Source of the DNA: Erinaceus europaeus
Taxonomy: Eukaryota; Chordata; Mammalia; Eulipotyphla; Erinaceidae
Assembly: GCF_950295315.1 (NCBI RefSeq)
Contig: NC_080164.1
Location: 7,014,082 to 7,078,081, forward strand
DNA length: 64,000 nucleotides
Direction of reading: 5' to 3'
Positions 19,854-30,936 of the stretch are shown here, piece by piece. The translations under genes were made by a program, and so were the position numbers. Below the pieces are notes generated by a model. That model worked only from the letters and a program-made list of their open reading frames with translations, was not told where the DNA came from and searched no databases. The first letter of the stretch is position 1. Each line of letters opens with the position of its first letter.

Positions 19854-20136
19854 GGGAGTCCGGCGGTAGCGCAGTGGGTTAAGCGCACATGGCGCAAAGC
19901 GCAAGGACCAGAGTAAGGATCTAGGTTCGAGCCCTCGGCTCCCCATCTGCAGAGGAGTCGCTTCACAGGTGGTGAAGTAGGTCTGTAGGTGTCTATCTTT
20001 CTCTTCCCCTCTCTGTCTTCCCCATCTCTTTTCATTTCTCTCTGTCCTATCCAATAATGATAACACCAATAACAACAATTAAAAAAAAAACAAGGCCAAC
20101 AAAAAGGGAATAAATAAATAAATATTTAAAAAAAAA
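19854..20136 (+). mobile_element. Type A SINE, sense
   Basis: GGGAGTCCGGCGGTAGCGCAG head, CTAGGTTCGAGCCCTCG B box, CAGGTGGTGAAGTAGGTCTG stem, AATAAATAAATAAATATTTAA tail. Flanks GATCTCACATATCA and GATCTCATACATCA form the duplication. Confidence 0.93.
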
Positions 20137-20660
20137 GATCTCATACATCAATATGTCCTCTGAAGAACTTCACTGGATGCTTCAGAGAATGAGAATGAAA
20201 TAAGAGCATCACTTCTTAGTTGATTATGAAAATATTCTTGGCCATATAGATCTTCTGAAGGGTCTTAGAAATTCAAGCCCCCCCCCACACTATACTTGGT
20301 GAATTATTGCTACAGTATAAATTCTCGGTTAAGTTCATTTTTTTTTTTGCTGCATTGTATGCTTTTTTTAAAGCTACTTTTCATCTAATGTTATCTGAAT
20401 GTGAGTATCATCGATACAAAATATTATCTTTGTGTTCAGGAAAAGTACTAGGTGAGTTATTTAAAAGAAAGTGCCATTTTTTTTTCTTCATTCTGTGTAA
20501 CCTGTAACAATCCCTGTCTTCCCCACTGCCCCTCCATTAACATTATTTGCAAACTTCTTCAGAATAATTGGGTCTGGTGTGGAGCGATTTTTGAGTTTCT
20601 CTGCCTAAAGGATCTTGAGTGGAAAATTCATGGAACATGGGGTTGAGATCAGTTAAGGAA
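20137..20660. other. Single-copy stretch
   Basis: AT-rich, with several homopolymer runs and no recognised feature. Confidence 0.35.
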
Positions 20661-20675
20661 ATCCATGTCCTACTT

Positions 20676-20866
20676 GTGGTGGGGGCTCAGTGCCTATAGA
20701 ACGCCACCATTCCTGGTGGCCATTAAAAATGATTTTTTTTTTTGATAGTGGATAAAAGACAGAGAGGGAAGGACAGAGAGGACAGAGAGAAGGAAAGACA
20801 CTTGGTGAACCTTCCTCTCTTGTAAGTGGGAGCAAGGGTCTTGAACACAGGTCCTCACACGTGTTT
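20676..20866 (-). mobile_element. Type B-like SINE, antisense, degraded
   Basis: GGGGGCTCAGTGCCTATAGA, CCATTCCTGGTGGCCATT, then a GA-rich body and CAAGGGTCTTGAACACAGGT. The head end is lost. Confidence 0.7.
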
Positions 20867-20874
20867 TTACTTTT

Positions 20875-21610
20875 AATTTTTTTGCATTTATTTATTTTTT
20901 AATTTATTTAAAAAATGAGACATTAACAAAACCGTAGGACAAGAGGGGTACAACTCCACACAATTCCCACCACCAGATCTCCATATCCCATCCCCTCCCC
21001 TGACAGCTTTCCTATTCTTTATCCCTCTGGGAGTATGGACCCAGGGTCATTGTGGGATGCAGAAGGTGGAAGGTCTGGATTCCGTAATTGCTTCCCCGCT
21101 GAACATGGGTGTTGGCAGGTTGATCCCAGCCTGTCTTTCTCTCCCTAGTAGGGCAGGGCTCTGGGGAAGCGGAGCTCCAGGACACACTGGTGGGGTTGTG
21201 TGTCCAGGGAAGTCTGGTCGGCATCAGGCATCATGCTGGCATCTGGAACCTGGTGGCTGAAAAGAGAGTTAACATACAAAGTCAAACAAATTGTTGAACA
21301 ATCATGGACCTAAAGGCTGGAATAGTGCAGATGAAGTGTGGGGAGGTACTCACTGCAGACTATTGTGTACTTTTGCTTTCAGGTGTATATTTTGCCCTAG
21401 TTTCTGGATACATGTGAACATATGCTGTATCTCACGGGATCTGGTCTATATCTAGGTTTTTAGGACTTTGTTAGGAACTGAACTGCCTAAAATGGAATTA
21501 GAGAATACTATGAAAGGAGAGGTCATAATAATGAAGCTGAAAGGTTGTCATTCCACACCTGAAGTCTCTGGACACAGTCTAAAGTGAAGTATGCCGAGGT
21601 GGTACTTAAT
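20875..21610 (-). mobile_element. L1 3' UTR, antisense, long copy
   Basis: Reversed from the tail (TTTATTTATTTTTTAATTTA, ACCGTAGGACAAGAGGGGTA) through GCTGAACATGGGTGTTGGC, GGCTGGAATAGTGCAGATG and GTTGTCATTCCACACCTGAA to GCCGAGGTGGTACTTAAT. It covers the same span as the plus-strand copy at 3193-3958, so the pair can calibrate divergence. No ORF2 remains. Confidence 0.92.
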
Positions 21611-22480
21611 TTCTTTTTTTTATAAGTGCATTTTGATATCCTGTGGAGTGAGTACTTTCAGCATCTGGGGGTGGGGGGAGCCTGCACCTTACTGTCTGTC
21701 CTGAAGCTACCTCCTGGGCTGGGGCCTCTTGCTGTGTGAGTATCTCAGGGTGTGCTCAGAGAATCTCCTGTGTTCCTTCCCAGCTCTGCCCCACTTTCTC
21801 TTCCCTCCTTGTCTGACATTCTTGGGAGGTCAGAATGAGGTAGGTGCACTTAGCTGGTAGATGGGATGAAAGAACAGTGTGAGAGTTAATTTTAAGAAGT
21901 CAAATTGAAAACTTTTATTTTTGACTTTCACTGCCTGGGGAGCTTATTATTTTACATATATATATATATATATTTCCCCCCCCCCATGTTGAAAAAGTAT
22001 GAAATTGATCACCGCAGATAGTTCTGGACAAAACCTTAAAAAAAAAAGTTCTCCTAGGATGGCTTCCAGGAGCTGGCTGTGGTGGTTGGTGAATCATACA
22101 GACATTTATTTCCTACCTTCGAGATAATGGATTACTTGCTATCTTAGCCATCAGGTTTATTTTGTTTTATCTTTCCAAAAAGTCAAGTGAAACTTCTTTT
22201 GTTTTTCTTCACCCCATGACATAAATAGTCACTCTGGCAAATTACCGCAGCAGTAGGACACTTGGCTCTCTGAGAGCTTTGTTGTAAATATGCTGAGGAT
22301 TTATGACTTGACAAAAGCACTGTGATTCTCCCAGCAGCACTAAGCATTGTCCTTTTGGGAAGGCCATGCTGGCACGTCCGTGGTTCTGACTGGGTCCAGA
22401 GAAAGTGTTTGCTGCTCAGGCATTCTCGTCCCAGAATCCTGGAGCTCTAGGACAGGCAGGGTGACATGAAGGGACACTTC
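21611..22480. other. Single-copy region
   Basis: Unique-looking, with a short (TA)n at 21955-21972 and a poly-C run at 21976-21986. No gene feature supported. Confidence 0.4.
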
Positions 22481-22484
22481 CCCC

Positions 22485-22486
<2 letters not shown>

Positions 22487-22532
<46 letters not shown>
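22487..22532. repeat. (CA)n microsatellite
   Basis: About 23 uninterrupted AC units. Length and purity suggest polymorphism. Confidence 0.97.
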
Positions 22533-22534
<2 letters not shown>

Positions 22535-22687
22535 CACTCTATTTGGAGCAGGAAAACTCTCTTATCCTTTAGCAGAACATTCATTCAGTCACACTTCTGC
22601 TTGTCATCTAGTGGCTGGCTGTGTCTAGGCAGTGATTCCACTATGTATCTGTGATGTTGCTGAGAAATGGTGTGGGCACAGAGTGGA

Positions 22688-22716
22688 GTGTGTGCGTGTG
22701 CGTGTGTGTGTGTGTG
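22688..22716. repeat. (TG)n microsatellite, interrupted
   Basis: GTGTGTGCGTGTGCGTGTGT and following TG units. Confidence 0.9.
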
Positions 22717-22959
22717 ACAAAGGAAAGTATCCTAGAAGAGGTGATACATGAACTGACTTTTGTTTTATTATTTCAGGTTAAGATTTTATTTTTTCCTAAA
22801 TAACATTGGTTTCCAGCATTGTACTGGTTTCAGGGCTATAGAACAGGACGAATCAACATCAGGATGTTATGCTCACACTGAAAGTCTAGTTTCTGTCTTT
22901 CATCCTGCCTCTTCCCCTTTCCTTCTGGAAACCACTAGCTTCCCCCCCCTTCCTTCCTA

Positions 22960-23060
22960 CTTTCCTTTTTTGCCTCCAGGGTTATCAGTGGGTCTCTGTG
23001 TCTGCACGAAGTCTCCCCTAATCCTAGTGGTGATTACTTTTTTTGCCTGTTTTCCATCTA

Positions 23061-23110
<50 letters not shown>

Positions 23111-23338
23111 ATCTATCATCTATCTATCTAATCTTTCTATTTTTCATTCCTTCCTTTTTCCTTGATAGAGATAGGCAGAGGAGATACCTAAAGCACTGCG
23201 AGCTGATTCTTATCCATGGCTTCTATATTAGGAAGAGAGAGAGAGAGACCCCCAGCATTGCTTTCCGGCATGTGTGTGTGGTGCTTGGGATCAAACTCGG
23301 TGCTTGTGCTCATCTGCTGTGCTACCTACCCAGCCACA
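22960..23338 (-). mobile_element. Degraded SINE containing (TATC)n, antisense
   Basis: The extension text GCCTCCAGGGTTATCAGTGG is followed by a (TATC)n microsatellite (23055-23132), a purine-rich body (GATAGAGATAGGCAGAGGAG) and a remnant head GGGATCAAACTCGGTGC...GTGCTACCTACCCAGCC. Confidence 0.65.
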
Positions 23339-23429
23339 TGATTTGTAAAGACAGAGCTGGAGTTGGGTGGAAAAGAAGGCAGCAGACGGAACCACTCATG
23401 GGGGTGGAAGGGAGAATACACTACTGTTT

Positions 23430-23630
23430 TCTTTCTGTTTTTTTTTTTTCCCCCTGTTAATGCCAGACCTTTACTGCTCTCTACTACCTACCTTTTCAGA
23501 TGGAAAGAGACTGAGAGACAGAGGGAGAGAGAAAGAGAAAGATACCTACCACAGCATGAAAGTTTCTCCCACCTGGGCTCATACCTGGGTCATGCACGTG
23601 ACAAGGCAGGTGAGCTGAGGGCGTGAGCTC
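23430..23630 (-). mobile_element. Old SINE-like element, antisense
   Basis: GATGGAAAGAGACTGAGAGA, a GA-rich body, CACCTGGGCTCATACCTGGG and GTCATGCACGTGACAAGGC. A weak match to the general SINE plan. Confidence 0.5.
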
Positions 23631-23639
23631 TCCTGCTTC

Positions 23640-24365
23640 TTTGTGCCTGGAACTTCATTTGACGGGAAAGAGGCAGGACGGTGGGCTCTGAGGACAGAGA
23701 GACAGGCAGGAGCTGTTCCTGACTGTCATGTGAGGAGGGATTCTGGACTCTAGAGTGATCCTAGGGAGCCTTTGATGATTTGTGGAGGGTACTGACGTGT
23801 TTGGACTTGGAGTTTAGAGACGTCCCCCTGGGTGTCCAGAGCTGAGGAGACTCAGAAGTGGAAGGAGGTGATGGCACTCATCATCTCCAGAGTGAAGCTG
23901 TCTCCCAGCTAGCTGGTTTGGCTCGCCCCTTGATATCTGAAAATATTTAGATGTTCTCTGTCTTGCTTTGTTTCTATTTTACATTTTAAGTGAGAGGAAA
24001 TAGGAGGAAATAGAGTGATAGACCTACAGGAGTGCTTCACCACTTTTGAAGGTAAAAAAATATAAAACTCTCTGGACTGGAATTTTTGGTCCTTATCTGC
24101 TTCCAGGTTCTTCCAAAGGGGTCTGACCCTGTTTTCTGCCATTTCCTGGTAAGGTTACCTCACACTTCTCTTTGATTTGGGAGTTTCAGGTAACTTATGA
24201 AAAGAACCAGATTTGTTGAGTCAGAAATAGTGTTGTTGCTTGTATGAATGTATCCTAATAAGCTATTGGAAATGGCCAGTGGCATTACTTCACACCAGAA
24301 CTGAAAGATGAAAGACAATGATTGAATAATAATAATAATAAATAGCTAAAATTTAGTGCATAGCA
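23640..24365. other. Mostly single-copy region
   Basis: Includes a short SINE body fragment at 23990-24050 (AGGAAATAGGAGGAAATAGA and ACCTACAGGAGTGCTTCACC) that is nearly identical to 31173-31228, suggesting a shared subfamily. Otherwise unannotated. Confidence 0.45.
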
Positions 24366-24384
24366 AGCATAGAGATCATATATA

Positions 24385-25485
24385 TTTCTTTTTTTTTCTT
24401 TTTCCCACTGTTTAAAAAATTTCTTTATTGGGGAATTAATGTTTTACATTCGGCAGTAAATACAATAGCTTATACATGCATAATATTTCCCAGTTTTCCA
24501 TATAACAATACAACCCCCGCTAGGTCCTCTGTCATCCTTCTTGGACCTGAATTCTCCCCCCTACCCACCCCAGAGTCTTTTACTTTGGTGCAATACGCCA
24601 ATTCCAGTTCAGGTTCTACTTGTGTTTTCTTTTCTGATCTTGTTTTTTAACTTCTGCCTGAGAGTGAGATCATCCCATATTCATCCTTCTGTTTCTGACT
24701 TATTTCACTAACATGATTGTTTCAAGGTCCATCCAAGATCTGCTGAAAATGGTGAAGTCACAGTTTTTAATAGCTGAGTAGTATTCCATTGTGTATATAT
24801 ACCAGAACTTGCTCAGCCACTCATCTGTTGTTGGACACCTGGGTTGCTTCCAGGTTTTGGCTATTACAGATTGTGCTGCTAAGAACATATGTGTACACAG
24901 ATCTTTTTGGATGGGTGTGTTTGTTTCCTTAGGATCTATCCCCAGGAGAGGAATTGCAGGGTCATAGGGTAGGTCCATTTCTAGCCTTCTGAGAGTTCTC
25001 CAGACTGTTCTCCACAGAGGTTGGACCAATTTACATTCCCACCAGCAGTGTAGGAGGGTTCCTTTGACCCCACAAGCTCTCTAGCATTTGCTGCTGTTAC
25101 GTTTTATGATGTATGACATTCTCGCAGGAGTGAAGTGGTATCTCATTGTTGTCATATATATATATTTATTTTTAATATTTATTTATTTTCCCTTTTGTTG
25201 CCCTTGTTTTTTTTATTGTTGCTGTAGTTATTGTTGTTGTTGATGATGTCATTGTTGGATAGGACAGAGAGAAATGGAGAGAGGAGGGGAAGACAGAGAG
25301 GAGGAGAGAAAGATAGACTCCTGCAGACCTGCTTCACCACCTGTGAAATGACTCCCCTGCAGGTGGGGAGCCGGGGCCTCGAACTGTGATCCTTACTCTG
25401 GTCCTTGTGCTTTGTGCCACCTGCTCTTAACCTGCTGCGTTACCACCTGACTCCCAGATGTCATATTTTTATGAGATAATTTTTT
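24385..25485 (-). mobile_element. L1 ORF2 C-terminus and 3' UTR, antisense
   Basis: Reversed tail and 3' UTR (TTTCTTTATTGGGGAATTAA ... GAGTCTTTTACTTTGGTGCA) lead into the ORF2 C-terminal frame on the minus strand (24700-25029, 109 codons) with the motifs YDPAIPLLGI, AKTWKQPRCPTTDEW and YIYTMEYYSAIK, characteristic of mammalian L1. This is the best-preserved L1 coding stretch here. A type A SINE interrupts it at 25158-25458. Confidence 0.95.
25158..25458 (-). mobile_element. Type A SINE in L1, antisense
   Basis: Reversed tail TATTTATTTTCCCTTTTGTT, body, and head ending CTGCTGCGTTACCACCTGAC. TGTCATAT duplicated at 25150-25157 and 25459-25466. Confidence 0.92.
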
Positions 25486-25592
25486 TTTTTAACCAGAGCA
25501 CTGCTCAGCTCTGGCTTATGGTGGTGTGGGGGATTGAACCTGGGACTTTGGAGCCTCAGGCACAAGAATCTCTTTGCATAACCATTATGTAT
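25486..25592 (-). mobile_element. Type D SINE, antisense
   Basis: AACCAGAGCACTGCTCAGCT, GGGGGATTGAACCTGGGACT and CTTTGCATAACCATTATG. The extreme 5' head is missing. Confidence 0.9.
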
Positions 25593-25689
25593 TTTCAGTT
25601 CCCTTAGCTGTTCTATGTGGTATGCAATAGTTAGCATTCATTTCCCTCCTGCTGTCACTCTGCCTTTCCTTTTATGCTGCTACCTGGCC

Positions 25690-25852
25690 TTCACCACTCC
25701 AGGCTGATTTCGCCCACCTCCCAGATAGAAAGAGGCAGGAGAGTGTTCAGACAGCACTAACGCTGCCCCCAGTGTGGTGGTGGCCTGAATAGAACCTGGG
25801 TTGTGAGCATGGCAAAGCAGGCATCTTTCTAGGTACTGAACTGCTAGCCCAG
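25690..25852 (-). mobile_element. Degraded SINE-like element
   Basis: CCAGATAGAAAGAGGCAGGA, GCCTGAATAGAACCTGGGTT and GCAAAGCAGGCATCTTTC resemble an antisense tRNA-SINE but are strongly diverged. Confidence 0.45.
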
Positions 25853-26033
25853 AATTCCTTTCTTACAAACAGAGTCAGAGAACTGAAATGACTCACCCAA
25901 GGTAAATCCAAGATTTAGACTCAAGCAGTCTAGATCCAGAGTTTATCTTGAAGGCCAAACGCACCGCTAGTAGACCCTAAACCCTTGCGTGGTAGTAAGC
26001 ACCTTTAGTTGGGTCTAAAGAATGAGGGAGGGG

Positions 26034-26329
26034 GCAGTCAGGTGGTAGCGCAGCGGGTTAAGCGCACGTGGTGCAAATCGCAAGGACTGGCGGAAGGATC
26101 CTGGTTCGAGCCTCTGGCTCCCCACCTGCAGGGGAGTTGTATCACAAGCGGTGAAGCAGGTCTGCAGGTGTCTGTCTTTCCCTCCCCCTCTCTGTCTTTC
26201 CCTCCTCTTTTCCATTTCTCTCTGTCCTGTCTAACAACGCTGACATCAATCACAACAACAATAGCTGTAACAACAATAAAAAACAAGGGCAACAAAAGGG
26301 AAAATAAATAAATAAAATAGAAAAAAGAA
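26034..26329 (+). mobile_element. Type A SINE, sense
   Basis: CAGTCAGGTGGTAGCGCAGC head, CTGGTTCGAGCCTCTGGCTC B-box region, AAGCGGTGAAGCAGGTCTGC stem, AATAAATAAATAAAATAG tail. AGAATGAGGGAGGG is duplicated on both sides (26019-26033 and about 26334-26347). Confidence 0.93.
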
Positions 26330-26509
26330 AAAAAAGAATGAGGGAGGGAATGTGGAAAGGCCTAGGGCAGGGAGGGCAATCAGAAGTCTCCTCTAGAAAG
26401 TGATGGAGAAGTACCCTGTGCTTAGAGTTAGGAAAGACACAGAAAGGGATGGACATTGAGAGGGGCTCAGGGATAGAGAATGAAGAAAAATGTAAATGTG
26501 CTGACTTTT

Positions 26510-26698
26510 AAAAACTAATTTGTTTTAGAGACAGAATTCGAGATGGGAGGGGAGATAGGGAGAAACTAGGAGGCACCTGCAGTCCTGCTTCACTGCTTGT
26601 AAAGCTTCCCTTCTGCAGGTGGGGAATGGGGTTCTTGAACCCGGGTCCTTGTGCATTGCATCATGTGCGTTCAGTGGAATGCACCACCAAGCAGCCCC
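26510..26698 (-). mobile_element. Type C SINE, antisense
   Basis: AGACAGAATTCGAGATGGGA, CAGGTGGGGAATGGGGTTC, CTTGTGCATTGCATCATGTG. The flanks ATGTGCTGACTT and ATGTGCTGATTT form an imperfect duplication. Confidence 0.85.
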
Positions 26699-26759
26699 AG
26701 ATGTGCTGATTTGAGCACATCTGGCAGTAATATAAATCCAAACCATGGGAGAGACACAT

Positions 26760-27470
26760 CTGGGCTGTGTAGTGTGATGAGCCCGGGCCCTTGCTCAGGG
26801 TAATGTGTAAGCTCTGCTGGGGGTGCCACCACCCCACCCCAAGAGAGTTACCTTATCTGTCTGTGAAGACAGCCTTGCCAGCTGCAGACTCCTCGCCGCT
26901 AAATGCACTTTGCGATTTGAATGTGTGAGCCGCAGTGCCTGCAAGGGGGGTAATTGATCCTTTTTTGTTTTTTTTCCACAATGGCAGATGAAGGCAAGCT
27001 GTGTCCACGTGGAGATTCTGGTGCCTGCCTTTCCTCGTGCATCTGTGTCTTGTCTCTTCCCATTTCCCATTTCCCCAGGGGGCTCTGCGTGATGATCTTA
27101 TCACACTGCGTTGCCTCTGTTGCCTGGGTGTGTTTATGGGTTTTACACTACATGCCAATTTTTCCATTCTTTCCTATTTGTTTCATGATATAACTTGATC
27201 CAATAACTTACTCTGTGTGTGTGCATGTTAGAACTTATCTAGCTTGTCTTTGATGGGAATTTTTTTTTTTTCTTTTTAATCAGAGGAAAACATTATCTCC
27301 CTTCTGCAGTGGCTGATTAAAAAAAAAAAAGGCAACACTTTTATTCTGGGGTGGTTACAGTTTCCAAAACACCTGTGACTTGATTCTTGCTCTCTCCCTT
27401 CCTCCATTTGTCCAGTAATTTTATGGGCAGTAGACTTTTAAAAAATTTGATATGCCGTGGAAGCAAGGGT
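26760..27470. other. Mostly single-copy region
   Basis: 26780-26835 carries a short tRNA-SINE head-like scrap (GGTAATGTGTAAGCTCTGC). The rest shows no recognised repeat. Open frames at 26795-27198 lack known domains and splice support. Confidence 0.4.
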
Positions 27471-27471
27471 G

Positions 27472-27585
27472 AGGGAAATAGCATAATGGCTATGCAAAAC
27501 GATTTTCATGCCTGAGGCTCCAGAGGTCCCAGGTTCAATCCTCTCATGGTCATAAACCAGAGCTGAGCAGTGCTCTGGTTATATG
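27472..27585 (+). mobile_element. Type D SINE, sense
   Basis: GGGAAATAGCATAATGGCTATGCAAA (box A region), CCCAGGTTCAATCCTCTC (box B), CCAGAGCTGAGCAGTGCTCT. A good sense-strand reference for the family. Confidence 0.92.
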
Positions 27586-27682
27586 CCAATACTAGTATTA
27601 ACAATACTGCTCCTAGTAATAATATTCATGGGATGGAAGCAGCCACTAGTCAAGCCATGTGATAAATTTTAATTAACTCATT

Positions 27683-27879
27683 GCTTTTTTTTTTTTTTTT
27701 TTGCCTCCAGAGTTATCTCTGGGGCTCGGTGCTAACACTGAGTCTATTGCTCCTGGCAGCCTTTTTTTTTTTTTTTTTTCATTTTATTGGATAGTACAGA
27801 GAGAAATTGAGAGGGGGGATTGGGAGAGGGGGAGAGAGAGAGGGAGAGAGAGAGGGAGAGAGAGAGGGAGGGAGAGAGG

Positions 27880-27911
<32 letters not shown>

Positions 27912-28050
27912 CAGAGAGAGAGAGAGAGGGAGAGAGACCGACCAACTGCTTGTGAAGTGATCGCCCTGCAGGTGGAGAGCCGAGGAATTAAACTCGGATC
28001 CTTGCACTTAGTACTATATGCGTTAATCTGGGAGCTCCACTGTCTGCCGC
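27683..28050 (-). mobile_element. Type B-like SINE with expanded GA tract
   Basis: Poly-T, GCCTCCAGAGTTATCTCTGG, a second poly-T, then GATAGTACAGAGAGAAATTG. The normally short purine body has expanded into about 125 bp of (GGGAGAGAGA)n, then (GACA)n and (GA)n (27815-27940). The diverged head TAAACTCGGATCCTTGCACT follows. The Arg/Glu and Ser/Leu frames are artefacts. Confidence 0.85.
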
Positions 28051-28062
28051 CTTCAACTAACT

Positions 28063-28412
28063 CCTTTTTTTTTTTTTTTTTCCCCTCCAGAGTTATTGCT
28101 GGGCTTGGTGCCTGCACCATGAATCCACCGCGCCTGGAGGCCATTTTTTCCCCCTTTGGTTGCCCTTGTTGTAGCCTCGTTGTGGTTATTATTATTGCCA
28201 TTGTTGATGTTGTTCCTTGTTGGATAGGACAGAGAGAAATGGAGAGAGGAGGGGACGACAGAGTGGGAGAGAAAGACACTTGCAGACCTGCTTCACCGCA
28301 TGTGAAGCGACTCCCCTGCAGGTGGGGTTCCTGGGGCTCGAACTGGGATCCTTACGCTGGTCCCTGCACTTTGCACCACTTGCGCTTAACCCACTGCGCC
28401 ACCGCCCGACCC
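28063..28412 (-). mobile_element. Type B SINE, antisense, full length
   Basis: Poly-T, CCTCCAGAGTTATTGCTGGG, GCACCATGAATCCACCGCGC, a well-kept body, and head TGCGCTTAACCCACTGCGCC...CGCCCGACCCC. CAACTAACT is duplicated on both sides. Confidence 0.93.
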
Positions 28413-28439
28413 CCAACTAACTACTTTTTAAAGAACCTA

Positions 28440-28640
28440 CTGAGGGACTAGTGGACAAACTGTGTGCATAGTGTGCTGCCTTGCTGAGTGCACAGTCCAG
28501 ATTGGACCCTGGCTCACTGTATGAAGGAAGCACCAGGGCCATGGTTTCTCTCCCTCTGGTTTCTCTCCCTCTGGTCTGTCTCTCTCTCCCGCTCTCCCTT
28601 GCCCACCCTCTCCCTTTAAACAGACAAACAACCAAACCCC
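28440..28640 (+). mobile_element. SINE fragment, sense, with short tandem copies
   Basis: TGCTGAGTGCACAGTCCAGA, then GGTTTCTCTCCCTCT twice (about 28543 and 28558) and a CT-rich body. Family uncertain. Confidence 0.45.
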
Positions 28641-29165
28641 AGGATCTACTGTGTGTCAGATGAGGTTCTAGGCACTAATACAGTACTGTTTAAGAATATA
28701 AACACTGCCTTCACAGATCTCCCATCAAATGGGGAAACACAGATATGACAGAAAATGAAGCAAAGGTCTCTACGTATATTACAGGGAGAAGAAATAAGTA
28801 AGCTAGGGGAGGGTTTTTAGCTAAGGTACCTAAGGAAAACCTCATTTGGAAGAAAGCATTTGAGTAAGCTGAAGGAATTTAAGAAGCAAAACCAGATCAT
28901 GCCTTGGGGATATAGAATCTAGGGCATAGACAGAGGTCAGTCGGTACAAAGGTCCTGAGGCAGGAAGTTGCCTTATTTGGAATGAGTAGGGTGCATAGCA
29001 CAGAGACCTGTATGCCAGGCGATGGGAATGAAAGAGAGTAAGAGGAGTAGGAGATGAAATTTGACAGGAGAGCTTTTACCGTGAGTTATGTGGGAATCGC
29101 TCAAGAACTGGACAGAGGAGTGTCATATAAGGAACTTATGTCTTCACAGGATCTCTAGCTAAAGG
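28641..29165. other. Single-copy region
   Basis: Purine-skewed unique sequence. No gene or repeat recognised. Confidence 0.4.
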
Positions 29166-29235
29166 AATAATTTTTTAAAAATTTGTGATCAATAGGTTAC
29201 AAGATTGGAAGATTACAGTTTATAGTTATACACCA

Positions 29236-29287
<52 letters not shown>

Positions 29288-29861
29288 CTGTATCCCCATC
29301 CTTCCCCCTCCCAAAGATAATCACCAGAGTTCTTACAAGTCTTACAAAGAGTTTACTTGTTTTTGTTTTTTGGAAAGTTCATGTGAATCAAATCTCTAGA
29401 TTCCACGTATGACTGAAACCATTTGGCGGTTGTCTTCCATCTTTTTTTTTTTTTTGGTATTTTTTTTTTAACTTTTTTTTTTTTTTAATATTTCAGTCTT
29501 CCATCTCTTTACTTATTTGTTCAGCAGAATCACTTCTAGTTCCATCTATTTTATCCCAAAGGACATATTATCATCTATTTTGATGGCAGAGTAGTATTCC
29601 ACGGAATATATATCCCATCACTTCTTTACCTAGTCATCTGCTGATGGCCATCTAGGCTGCTTCCACTCTTTGGCTGTTGTGAATAACGCAGCTATGAACA
29701 CAGGGGTGCATGTGTCCCTTCTAATTAGTGCTTGAGTGACCAGGGTAAACGCCTACGAGTGGTACTGCTGGATTGCAAGGTACTTCCATGTTTATTTGTT
29801 TAAGGACTGTCCATGCAGTCTTCCAAAGGGGCTGCGCCAATCTGCTAACACCAGCAGTGTT
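29166..29861 (-). mobile_element. L1 3' end, antisense, older subfamily
   Basis: Reversed text AGAGTAGTATTCCACGGAAT, TTTGGCTGTTGTGAATAACG and ATGTTTATTTGTTTAAGGAC are the L1 ORF2 C-terminal region. The 3' UTR side contains a pure (CA)n (29237-29285). Confidence 0.85.
29237..29285. repeat. (CA)n microsatellite
   Basis: About 24 units without interruption, inside the L1 3' region. Confidence 0.96.
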
Positions 29862-29876
29862 AGCTAAGGAATTCTT

Positions 29877-30163
29877 TTTTATTTTATTTTATTTTATTTT
29901 ATTTATTTATTCCCTTTTGTTGTCCTTGTTGTTTTATTGTTGTAGTTATTGTTGTTGTCGTCGTTGTTGGATAGGACAGAGAGAAATGGAGAGAGGAGGG
30001 GAAGACAGGGGGAGAGAAAGATAGACACCTGCAGACCTGCTTCACCGCCTGTGAAGTGAACTCCCCTGCAGGTGGGGAGCCGGGGTTCGAACCGGGATCC
30101 TTATGCCGGTCCTTGTGCTTTGCGCCACCTGCGCTTAACCCGCTGCGCTACAGCCCGACTCCC
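29877..30163 (-). mobile_element. Type A SINE, antisense, young-looking
   Basis: (TTTTA)n start, body, AGCCGGGGTTCGAACCGGGA (reversed B box) and CGCTGCGCTACAGCCCGACTC. Perfect 15-bp duplication AGCTAAGGAATTCTT at 29862-29876 and 30164-30178, inside the L1. Confidence 0.96.
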
Positions 30164-30242
30164 AGCTAAGGAATTCTTGACCCTTCTTGTATCATGATTA
30201 TGGCAACCGGGAAGGAAACCTATAGGTCACTTTCAGAGTCAT

Positions 30243-30448
30243 GTTTTTTTATTTATTTAAGAAAAGAGACATTAACAAAACCGTAGGATAGGAGGGGATA
30301 CAATTTCACACAATTCCCGCCACCCAATCTCCATATCTCTTCCCCTCCCCAATAGCTTTCCCATTCTCTATCCCTCTGGGAGCATGGACCCAGGGTCGTT
30401 GTGGGTTGTAGAAGGTGGAAGGTCTGGCTTCTGTCATTGCTTCCCCCA
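30243..30448 (-). mobile_element. L1 3'-UTR end, antisense
   Basis: GAGACATTAACAAAACCGTA, CACACAATTCCCGCCACCCA, GGGAGCATGGACCCAGGGTC. 5'-truncated to about 200 bp. Confidence 0.9.
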
Positions 30449-30923
30449 GAGTCCTGTTTTAAGATGCAAATGATAAGGAAAAACAAATACAGGAAACAAA
30501 GGAATCCAATTGTAGAGAAATGCAGTTTTTTAACCCAGTTTACTATTCAGCAATGCCTGTGCTTTTTGGTGAAGTCAACTCTGGAGGGCCTAGCATCAGG
30601 TCTGTTGTGACTGACTGCAGATTAGTGATGACCAGACGTGATCCTTTTGAGACATCTGCAGAGGCACTGATGTGATGTCGAATGAGCTGGGTTTTCTGTT
30701 GGGCTGAAGTCTCAAGTACTAATCCTACTTTAGATCACTGTCTGCCTTCATGATGGAAGGAATCACTGCAGTTCAGTTAGTTGATGGTGAAAATAAGAAG
30801 TTTCTTTCCATGTGTGTCCAAGGAGCTCCTGAATTCGTCTTACAAACCCCTGCTCTGTTAGGCGGAGAACTGGTTAAATTGGGGCCTGTTAGTTGGGCTG
30901 CATTGATGAAGTGTGGCCATATT
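30449..30923. other. Single-copy region
   Basis: Unique-looking. Open frames 30401-30610 and 30750-30956 have no recognisable motif. Confidence 0.4.
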
Positions 30924-30936
30924 TCTGGTCAGTTCC

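Noticed and set aside
24700..25029. Novel 109-residue protein
   Set aside because: Motifs such as YIYTMEYYSAIK identify the L1 ORF2 C-terminus.
27807..28451. 214-codon Arg/Glu-rich frame
   Set aside because: Purine microsatellite and two SINEs read through.
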